A stretch of DNA of 5,389 nucleotides from Smithellaceae bacterium (lineage in GTDB: Bacteria > Desulfobacterota > Syntrophia > Syntrophales > Smithellaceae): the NCBI GenBank assembly GCA_028704195.1, contig JAQVLL010000159.1:1-5389 (forward strand). Reading direction: 5' to 3'. Positions 1 through 5,079 of this stretch are shown here, piece by piece. Both the position numbers and the translations under genes were made by a program. How positions within the stretch are numbered: the first letter of the stretch is position 1; every line of letters begins with the position of its first letter. The notes under the pieces are model-generated. The model was given only the letters and a program-made list of their open reading frames with translations. It was not told the DNA's origin and did not search any database.

Positions 1-876
1 TTCATCAACCGGAAGATAATTCATCCTGGTGGAAAGACGGGCGGCGGCAATCATGCCCAGCGCCACACCTTCACCATGTGACAGCTTATATTCCGAAGCA
101 GCTTCCAGGGCGTGCCCCAGCGTATGACCGAAATTTAAAATTCGTCTCAGTCCGTGCTCGCATTCATCAATTTCCACAATTGACTTTTTAATGCGGCAGC
201 AGGTTTCAATCATTTTCATAAGCAGCACCGAGTCCCTGCTTATGACGGCATCCATGTCCTCTTCCAGCCGCCTGAACAAATTTTCATCTTCAATAATGCC
301 GTATTTTATCATTTCCGCCAGACCATTGCGAAACTCCCGATCCGGCAGCGAGTCAAGAAAGTTCACATCTGCAAACACCGCGCGCGGCTGATAAAATGTC
401 CCAAGCAGATTCTTTCCCTGCGGAAGATCCACAGCGGTTTTTCCTCCAATTGCACTGTCCAGCTGCCCGATCAGCGTTGTCGGAATTTGAACGTACGGCA
501 CCGAACGCATGTAAACCGACGCAATGAAGCCGGTCAAATCTCCCACCACTCCGCCACCCAGAGCAACAAGCATCGTTTCCCGATCGGCGCCTTGGGCTAA
601 CATCCTTCCGGCAACATCCATCACTACGGAAATATTTTTGGAAGACTCACCCGCTGTAATTTCAATGACAGATGCCTTCAACCCCGCCCGTTCCATGCCA
701 TCTTGTACGCTCTTCCCGTAAAGCCTGTTAACATTACTGTCCGTGACAATCACATAGCGGGCGGCCCTGTGGTTTTTTGCAATGAGAAGCATCACACGGT
801 CAAGAATGCCTTTACCCATGCGTATTTCGTAAGAAGATAATGTTTTTTTATCAAGATTAACTTTCAAGGTTCTCAT
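1..876 (-). CDS. aroB: 3-dehydroquinate synthase, C-terminus cut by the left window edge
   Basis: Second enzyme of the shikimate pathway: NAD-dependent, metal-dependent cyclisation of DAHP to 3-dehydroquinate in the cytoplasm. The frame stays open from the ATG at 876 to base 1, giving 292 residues; the family is usually about 360, so roughly the last 65-70 lie outside. Visible family motifs are the glycine-rich NAD-binding stretch GGGVVGDLTGF (107-117), PTTLIGQLDSAIGGKTAVD (132-150), GKN (154-156), LAEMIKYG (186-193) and NFGHTLGHALE (248-258). By family knowledge the metal ligands are E188, H251 and H267; the 16-residue spacing of the two histidines matches characterised enzymes. The ATG at 876 is preceded six bases upstream by GAGGGA (883-888) and lies only 14 bases after the aroF stop, so the two genes are very probably co-transcribed and under the same attenuator. 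No inactivating change is visible. The call is secure. Confidence 0.96.
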   Translation of the reverse strand, partial: MRTLKVNLDKKTLSSYEIRMGKGILDRVMLLIAKNHRAARYVIVTDSNVNRLYGKSVQDGMERAGLKASVIEITAGESSKNISVVMDVAGRMLAQGADRETMLVALGGGVVGDLTGFIASVYMRSVPYVQIPTTLIGQLDSAIGGKTAVDLPQGKNLLGTFYQPRAVFADVNFLDSLPDREFRNGLAEMIKYGIIEDENLFRRLEEDMDAVISRDSVLLMKMIETCCRIKKSIVEIDECEHGLRRILNFGHTLGHALEAASEYKLSHGEGVALGMIAAARLSTRMNYLPVDE

Positions 877-890
877 ACACGTTCCCTCAT

Positions 891-1901
891 TCAGTTGCGC
901 ATCGCTTTGGCAAGCACACGAATATCGTCCATCAGTTGATAGAACTTCTCCGGTTTGAGAGACTGCGCGCCGTCGGAAACCGCTTTTTCCGGTTCTGGAT
1001 GCACCTCCACGATAATGCCGTCGGCCCCCACGGCCACAGCGGCGCGGGAAAGGGGAATGACATACTTCCAGTTACCGGCCGCGTGACTGGGATCGATTAC
1101 CACAGGCAAATGGGTCAGGCTTTTCAGCACCGGCACGGCACTGATATCAAGCGTATTGCGGGTGCTGGTTTCAAAGGTACGGATACCGCGTTCACAAAGG
1201 ATGACGTTGGGATTACCGGAGGAAAGAATGTATTCCGCCGACATCAATAATTCTTCAATGGTTGTCATCATACCCCGTTTGAGCAGCACGGGTTTGCGTG
1301 CATGGCCGACTTTTTTCAGCAGGGCAAAATTCTGAACGTTTCGTGCGCCGATTTGCAGCATATCGGCATAGGATTCCACCAGATCAACATCCACCGGATT
1401 GACCACTTCGGTCACGGTTGGCAAGCCGGTTTTCCGGCTGACGGCATCCAGGACCTTGAGGCCTTCCTCTTCCATGCCCTGAAAACTGTATGGTGATGTT
1501 CGCGGCTTGAAAGCACCGCCCCTTAAAATCTGCCCACCTCCTTTTTTGACGACATAGGCGCTCTCCAGCAATTGTTCTTCGCTTTCAATGGCGCACGGCC
1601 CGGCCATCACGACAAATTCCGGTCCGCCGATCCCGATGGAACCGACATTGACAACGGTATCTCCTTCATGGGATTCGCGACTGGCCAGCTTGTAGGGTTT
1701 GAGAATCGGCATGGTCTTTTCCACGCCCGGCAGCGACTCCGCATATTTGAGAACCGCCTTGTCCCGGTTGTCGCCGACCGCCCCGATAATGGTGCGTTCC
1801 ACACCGCTGGATGGATGCGCTTTGTATCCTACGGATTCAATCCATTGTACCACATCCTCAATCTGTTTTGCCGTTGCATGACTTTTCATAACAATAATCA
1901 T
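891..1901 (-). CDS. aroF: 3-deoxy-7-phosphoheptulonate (DAHP) synthase, type I beta with N-terminal ferredoxin-like regulatory domain
   Basis: Condenses phosphoenolpyruvate with erythrose 4-phosphate to DAHP, the committed entry step to aromatic amino acids. The 336-residue product is about the length of the Thermotoga maritima enzyme. Residues 1 to about 70 (MIIVMKSHAT onward) form the ferredoxin-like domain that in that homologue mediates Phe/Tyr feedback inhibition; the rest is the TIM barrel. Motifs: AGPCAIES (100-107), RGGAFKPRTSPYSFQG (127-142), GARNVQNF (185-192), KRGM (208-211), DPSHAAG (270-276), VEVHPEP (298-304). Expected metal ligands are C103, H273, E299 and D310, each one residue on from the Thermotoga positions as I recall them. 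The ATG at 1901 was chosen because GAGGAGG (1907-1913) lies five bases upstream; the frame is open to an ATG at 1967, but that extension would translate two terminator hairpins and gives 22 residues atypical of the family. aroB follows after 14 bases. No chorismate mutase domain is fused. Confidence 0.96.
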   Translation of the reverse strand: MIIVMKSHATAKQIEDVVQWIESVGYKAHPSSGVERTIIGAVGDNRDKAVLKYAESLPGVEKTMPILKPYKLASRESHEGDTVVNVGSIGIGGPEFVVMAGPCAIESEEQLLESAYVVKKGGGQILRGGAFKPRTSPYSFQGMEEEGLKVLDAVSRKTGLPTVTEVVNPVDVDLVESYADMLQIGARNVQNFALLKKVGHARKPVLLKRGMMTTIEELLMSAEYILSSGNPNVILCERGIRTFETSTRNTLDISAVPVLKSLTHLPVVIDPSHAAGNWKYVIPLSRAAVAVGADGIIVEVHPEPEKAVSDGAQSLKPEKFYQLMDDIRVLAKAMRN

Positions 1902-1906
1902 AAATT

Positions 1907-1913
1907 CCTCCTC
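1907..1913 (-). promoter_or_regulatory. Strong ribosome binding site that fixes the aroF start
   Basis: GAGGAGG lies five bases before the ATG at 1901 and immediately after the U-tract of the second terminator hairpin. It decides the start in favour of 1901 over the in-frame ATG at 1967, which has no comparable site. Confidence 0.85.
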
Positions 1914-1917
1914 GAAT

Positions 1918-1950
1918 AAAAAAAGGCCATGACTTTGCCGCCATGACCTT
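1918..1950 (-). terminator. Second intrinsic terminator hairpin in the aroF leader
   Basis: On the minus strand AAGGTCATG (1950-1942) pairs with CATGGCCTT (1931-1923), with one internal G-U pair and a further possible G-U pair closing an eight-base loop. The stem runs into seven consecutive T residues (1924-1918), the form of a Rho-independent terminator. It sits between the first terminator and the aroF ribosome binding site, so transcripts reaching aroF must pass both. Whether it acts as an independent terminator, a backup, or part of an alternative fold with the first hairpin cannot be settled by eye. Confidence 0.7.
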
Positions 1951-1956
1951 AAAAAC

Positions 1957-1997
1957 AAAAAAGCCATGGGCGGCTTCCTTTCGGTCTACCCATGGCT
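1957..1997 (-). terminator. Attenuator terminator hairpin of the aroF leader
   Basis: AGCCATGGG (1997-1989) and CCCATGGCT (1970-1962) are perfectly complementary over nine base pairs, extended inward by a possible U-G pair. The stem is followed by a T-run (1961-1957, then G, then five more T). The loop is about 16-18 bases. The 5' arm is also the target of an upstream antiterminator arm, so this hairpin is the regulated terminator of the attenuator. Confidence 0.85.
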
Positions 1998-2047
1998 GTT
2001 GTTGGTTTAAGTTACCTTACCAAGTCCTCCTCAGCGACAGGCAGACC
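1983..2047 (-). promoter_or_regulatory. Antiterminator of the aroF attenuator
   Basis: GGTCTGCCTGTCGCTG (2047-2032, inside leader codons 22-27) can pair with CAGCCATGGGTAGACC (1998-1983) at 15 of 16 positions: twelve Watson-Crick pairs, three G-U pairs and a single C-C mismatch. The distal arm contains the whole 5' arm of the terminator (1997-1989), so the two structures are mutually exclusive. A ribosome stalled on the upstream Phe/Trp/Tyr codons leaves the proximal arm free and favours antitermination. A ribosome finishing at the stop codon (2019-2017) would cover part of that arm and let the terminator form. Pairing is read directly from the sequence; the mechanism follows the classical trp/phe attenuator model. 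Confidence 0.82.
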
Positions 2048-2112
2048 GACGCATAATAGTAATAAAACCAAAAGCCGAAAAGATTGCTGTTTGCGTTGTT
2101 CTGTCTGTTCAT
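2017..2112 (-). CDS. Aromatic leader peptide controlling aroF-aroB by transcription attenuation
   Basis: An ATG at 2112 opens a 31-codon frame ending in TAA (2019-2017). Its central residues 11-20 read LFGFWFYYYY: three Phe, one Trp and four consecutive Tyr codons, with a further Trp as last codon. It is placed about 25 bases after the predicted transcription start and is followed by mutually exclusive antiterminator and terminator structures and then aroF, whose product begins Phe, Tyr and Trp synthesis. This is the arrangement of classical leader-peptide attenuators such as those of trp and phe operons. Stalling at codons 12-20 would leave the antiterminator arm starting at 2047 wholly or largely exposed. 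The final Trp codon lies beyond that arm, so stalling there should resemble normal termination. The ribosome binding site is weak (CAGG, 2124-2121). The peptide itself probably has no function after synthesis. Confidence 0.9.
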   Translation of the reverse strand: MNRQNNANSNLFGFWFYYYYASVCLSLRRTW

Positions 2113-2143
2113 TTGAAAAACCTGTCTATTGTAATTTTTTGTT

Positions 2144-2172
2144 TATATAAATGAGAGATAACAGCTTGTCAA
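2144..2172 (-). promoter_or_regulatory. Sigma70-type promoter of the leader-aroF-aroB operon
   Basis: A perfect TTGACA (2172-2167) is followed after 17 bases by TATATA (2149-2144), which is part of TATATAAA. The predicted start of transcription is near 2137, about 25 bases before the leader ATG and about 235 bases before aroF. The -35 box lies just nine bases after the stop codon of the upstream response-regulator gene, so the promoter occupies nearly all the space between the two genes. Confidence 0.85.
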
Positions 2173-2181
2173 GAAATTATT

Positions 2182-2682
2182 TTAACGACTCAACAATTTT
2201 GCCAGAATGATTCCCAGAATCAGCCACAAAGGTATGGAAATAATCAGCGACCAGATCAAGCCTCTGTTGCTTTTCAACTGTCTGTTCATGTCTTTTTCCA
2301 CCAGAGCGCGTTCGATCTTCATCTTGATTTCATCAAACTGAAATGGTTTAACCAGGTAGTCCTTTGCGCCCTTTTTCATGGCTTCCAGAACCGTTTCGAT
2401 GGAGGGATAGCCTGTAATGATGAAAAAAAGAATTTCCGGGTCGATGCGTTTCACCTCTCCCAGAAGGGTCAGTCCATCCATGTTGGCCATTTTGATGTCC
2501 GATACGACGATATCAAAATGATCTTTCTGGAATAGCGACAACGCTTCTTCCCCGCTGGAAGCGCCGACAGCATCCAGCCCGATGATTTTCATGTACTGGC
2601 CCAGCACATCCAGGATTGCCTCATCGTCATCGACAATCAATATCCGTTTGTGAATTTTTTTTAAGCCGTTGAGTGTATCCAT
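2182..2682 (-). CDS. Single-domain response regulator with C-terminal membrane anchor
   Basis: A receiver (CheY-like) domain spans about residues 11-130 of a 166-residue product. It has the acidic pocket D18-D19 in ILIVDDD, the phosphoacceptor D62 in VVSDIKMANMDG, the switch T90 in FIITGYPS and K112 in YLVKPFQ, so it should accept phosphate from a histidine kinase. There is no DNA-binding, AAA+, GGDEF or HD domain. Instead, after a charged helix (about 117-140), residues 141-162 (LIWSLIISIPLWLILGIILAKLL) form one hydrophobic segment flanked by R140 and K162/R166, predicted to anchor the protein in the inner membrane by its tail. The ATG at 2682 is preferred; the frame extends to a TTG at 2745, but that would add 21 residues unlike a receiver start and overlies a plausible promoter. 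Its ribosome binding site is weak. No partner kinase is in the window. The gene is divergent from the HEAT-repeat gene. Confidence 0.88.
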   Translation of the reverse strand: MDTLNGLKKIHKRILIVDDDEAILDVLGQYMKIIGLDAVGASSGEEALSLFQKDHFDIVVSDIKMANMDGLTLLGEVKRIDPEILFFIITGYPSIETVLEAMKKGAKDYLVKPFQFDEIKMKIERALVEKDMNRQLKSNRGLIWSLIISIPLWLILGIILAKLLSR

Positions 2683-2709
2683 GGGCCATCCGTCGGAGAT
2701 CAATAAGTA

Positions 2710-2739
2710 TTTATATTTTTTAACAGGATAAATAAGCAA
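2710..2739 (-). promoter_or_regulatory. Candidate promoter of the response-regulator gene
   Basis: TTGCTT (2739-2734) and TATAAA (2715-2710) are separated by 18 bases, which would start transcription near 2703, about 20 bases before the ATG at 2682. A TTGACT lies a few bases further upstream but at unsuitable spacing. The match is moderate and the region is AT-rich, so chance is possible. Confidence 0.45.
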
Positions 2740-2761
2740 AGTCAATCGTAATCATCTGGAT

Positions 2762-2838
2762 TTTTCATGACCTGCAGTATGGATAATCTCCTTGACTTCT
2801 CCTGCCATTATGCATAAAGTATACGTATATCATGAAAA
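2762..2838. repeat. Inverted repeat flanking the divergent promoter region
   Basis: TTTTCATGA (2762-2770) and TCATGAAAA (2830-2838) are perfect nine-base inverted copies with 59 bases between them. Between them lies a candidate plus-strand promoter. Next to the right-hand copy is a ten-base perfect palindrome, TATACGTATA (2820-2829). Such symmetry is typical of operator sites for dimeric regulators, but no regulator is identified and AT-rich sequence makes short repeats fairly frequent. Confidence 0.4.
2792..2820 (+). promoter_or_regulatory. Candidate promoter of the HEAT-repeat gene
   Basis: TTGACT (2792-2797) is followed after 17 bases by TAAAGT (2815-2820), a good -35 and a mediocre -10. 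Transcription would start near 2827, leaving an untranslated leader of about 65 bases. The palindrome TATACGTATA at 2820-2829 would overlap the start site, a typical place for a repressor. Confidence 0.45.
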
Positions 2839-2891
2839 GGATTGAGTAATATTTTCAGATCGCATCATCCACCAAAATAAAAATTATTGAA

Positions 2892-5045
2892 GTGATGGTG
2901 ATGACAGGCTCAAAAAAAACAGATCAAGCGCTCGATGTTTTGGTTATCTTCAACACAGCCATCAAAAACGTCCGTCTGTACCCACCGGCAAGTGCGTCCG
3001 TTTCAAGCGTCATTGAAAAACTTTACCTGTCCCTGTTGGATCTGCTGCTTAAGGAAGAACAAATTTCCTTTTCCGAATCGGAAAAGGCTCTGCTGATTGA
3101 CGGCCGGCCTTTGAGTCCGAAAGATCAGGAACGGCCTCATACGGTTTCATTGCTGAATCTTCTGATCGGGTTAGGACTCAAGAGCATTACGTTCACCAAG
3201 GGGCTGGAAAAAGAAGAACTCTTCCGTTTTATAGAGCTGTTCTCCCGGACACCGGAAAGCATTCAGGAAAACGGTGGCATCAACAAACTTTTAACCGATC
3301 AAAACATTGTTCATGTTGTTCTCGATGAGAAACTCTATGTAGCTATTGACAAGGATCATCAGTTCGTTGCCGGTCTTGATATTACCGACGATCAAATCAA
3401 AAAATTTTTTAACATGATGCATCCGGAGATGGATCCGGATTCTCCGCAATTCGCCGAAATGGCCAAAGACCCGGAGGCCCTGTCAAAAGCCTTCAATACC
3501 GGATTGTCGAAAATCATGGCTCAGAAAGAGACATTGACCGGCGTGCAGCTTTCAGAGAGCCTGAATCACATGTTGTCCCTTCTGGATAAGGCTTCCGGTA
3601 ACTTAAGCGATGAGAAGAGAGATCTTCTTTCGCATAGCGTCGGACAGGCTCTGATTGCATCCGACCCGGCATTGGCCGAACAACTGACCAAACAGAACAC
3701 GGAACATCTGTTGGGCGGCTTTCTTCTGCAATATTTGCTGGCTGAAGTGATGGGAACCAATGCAAGCGAGGGCTTCGGCAATGACCCGGACAATCCGGGG
3801 GCCAAGGAAGCATCCGGCGACTCCAAAAGCAAACTTCTGCAGGTCGCAGAGAAATTCAGCCGGCGCCTACAGGATCAGAGAACCCTGTTGGATGAGGGCT
3901 TAATGGCCTTACTGCCAAAGATTATCGATCAGCTGGCCGCGCAAAAAGAGCAGGAAACCATAGAAAATATGCTCGAGCGTTTGATCGACAACCTTTACAG
4001 CGAAAGCACGGAAGTTCGCTTAATCGCAGCAAAAAGTCTGGCCGATATTATTGAAAATCTTCCCGATGAACGCAAAAATGAAGTCGTTGAAAAACTATCC
4101 GGCCAAATCATTCCCTGGCTGACCAACGAAACGGTCTTCTCGCTTGGATATCAAAGAATCTGCGTCATTTTGAGTGACACAACAAAAGATCATATCGGCA
4201 AAAGACAGTTTTCGTATGCATTGAAGTATCTGGATGCGTTTAATGCCGTCGCCGGCGATGCCGCCGAAAAACCGGACGACATCAAAAACGAATCCGTTAG
4301 AATCATCGATCAGCTGGCCTGCCCAGAAAACATCAGCATCCTGCTTCAGGAAATTGAATCACCGGATCAACAAAGACGGGAAAATGCGGGCCGGGTATTT
4401 ACCTCGCTCGGCAACACCGCCATTGAAGATCTGCTTGACCAGCTTCGCACAACGACAGACAGCAATGAACGCGTTCAGATCATGCACCTGATCTCAACGA
4501 CCGGGGAAAAAGCTTTGCCGCTGATCACCGGCCGAATCAAAAAAGAGGAACCCTGGTTTTACCTGCGGAACATTGCTTACCTGCTTGGACAAATCGGCAA
4601 TGCCCAAAGCACCCGTGCGCTGGTCCCGCTGCTCTATCGCAGAAACGAGAAGCTCCGTAACGAAGCGCTTAAAAGCATTTATCGGGTGGGCGGGGATCAA
4701 AGAGGAAAAATATTGATGGAGGCATATCCGCTTGTCGAAGAGGAATTCAAACCCGGTATTATAGAGGTATTGGGTCAATCCAAAGCCGCCGACGCGGTTC
4801 CGTTTCTAATGGATCTGCTCAGGGACAAACCCTTGATCGCATCGGCGGCCAGAACCACACTGGAAGAAAAAATCTGTTCGGCGCTGGGAGCGATCGGATC
4901 GCCGGACGCTATCGATCTTCTGTCCGATATAACCGCAACAAAATCATTCCTCGGCCTTCGCTCCTACCCGGAAAGAGTAAAAGCCGCGGCGGCCAGAGCC
5001 CTTATAACGATCCAGACAAAAGTCGGGCAATCCCCTGAACGCTGA
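2892..5045 (+). CDS. HEAT-repeat protein of unknown function
   Basis: A 717-residue protein with no signal peptide or membrane segment, so probably cytoplasmic. Residues 10-155 form a separate N-terminal module: a helix with AIKNVRLYPP (24-32), a strand-like stretch with ALLIDGRPL (66-74), then a helical part LLNLLIGLGLKSITFTKGLEKEELFRFIELF (87-117). About 160-285 is helical and charged; 286-315 is a Gly/Asn/Asp-rich probable linker. From about 315 to the end, paired amphipathic helices resemble HEAT or PBS-lyase-like repeats: for example VRLIAAKSLADII (375-387), RRENAGRVFTSLG (495-507), YLRNIAYLLGQIG (557-569), LRNEALKSIYRVG (588-600) and the stretches around 620-640, 658-670 and 696-708. 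HEAT arrays generally act as protein-binding scaffolds; no catalytic motif is seen. The start is ambiguous: GTG, ATG, GTG and ATG codons lie in frame at 2892, 2895, 2898 and 2901 with only a weak GAAG upstream. The divergent response regulator is a possible partner, by position only. Confidence 0.85.
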   Translation: MMVMTGSKKTDQALDVLVIFNTAIKNVRLYPPASASVSSVIEKLYLSLLDLLLKEEQISFSESEKALLIDGRPLSPKDQERPHTVSLLNLLIGLGLKSITFTKGLEKEELFRFIELFSRTPESIQENGGINKLLTDQNIVHVVLDEKLYVAIDKDHQFVAGLDITDDQIKKFFNMMHPEMDPDSPQFAEMAKDPEALSKAFNTGLSKIMAQKETLTGVQLSESLNHMLSLLDKASGNLSDEKRDLLSHSVGQALIASDPALAEQLTKQNTEHLLGGFLLQYLLAEVMGTNASEGFGNDPDNPGAKEASGDSKSKLLQVAEKFSRRLQDQRTLLDEGLMALLPKIIDQLAAQKEQETIENMLERLIDNLYSESTEVRLIAAKSLADIIENLPDERKNEVVEKLSGQIIPWLTNETVFSLGYQRICVILSDTTKDHIGKRQFSYALKYLDAFNAVAGDAAEKPDDIKNESVRIIDQLACPENISILLQEIESPDQQRRENAGRVFTSLGNTAIEDLLDQLRTTTDSNERVQIMHLISTTGEKALPLITGRIKKEEPWFYLRNIAYLLGQIGNAQSTRALVPLLYRRNEKLRNEALKSIYRVGGDQRGKILMEAYPLVEEEFKPGIIEVLGQSKAADAVPFLMDLLRDKPLIASAARTTLEEKICSALGAIGSPDAIDLLSDITATKSFLGLRSYPERVKAAAARALITIQTKVGQSPER

Positions 5046-5079
5046 TCACCAGAAAAATATCGCCTACCCACAACCCGGT

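Noticed and set aside
191..721. Two plus-strand frames of about 65 codons opposite aroB
   Set aside because: aroB is open and motif-rich throughout on the other strand; these are antisense shadows with low-complexity Ser-rich translations.
936..1919. Plus-strand open frames opposite aroF (60-115 codons) and a minus-strand frame inside it
   Set aside because: They are antisense or shifted frames of a clearly conserved gene with full motifs; their products have no recognisable features.
1902..1967. In-frame upstream extension of aroF to an ATG at 1967 (22 extra residues)
   Set aside because: It would start inside the stem of the first terminator and run through the second, lacks a ribosome binding site, and the added residues are unlike the family; the ATG at 1901 has GAGGAGG at ideal spacing.
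2683..2745. TTG-initiated 21-residue extension of the response regulator
   Set aside because: The extension overlaps a candidate promoter, has no ribosome binding site, and receiver domains normally begin within a few residues of the ILIVDDD strand, as they do from the ATG at 2682.
3514..4778. Open frames of 85-99 codons opposite or overlapping the HEAT-repeat gene
   Set aside because: The 717-codon frame is continuous with coherent helical repeats; the shorter frames look like chance.
5046..5079. Possible bidirectional terminator between the two convergent stops
   Set aside because: Only a short ACCCGGT symmetry is present; no stem with a T-run on either strand could be supported.
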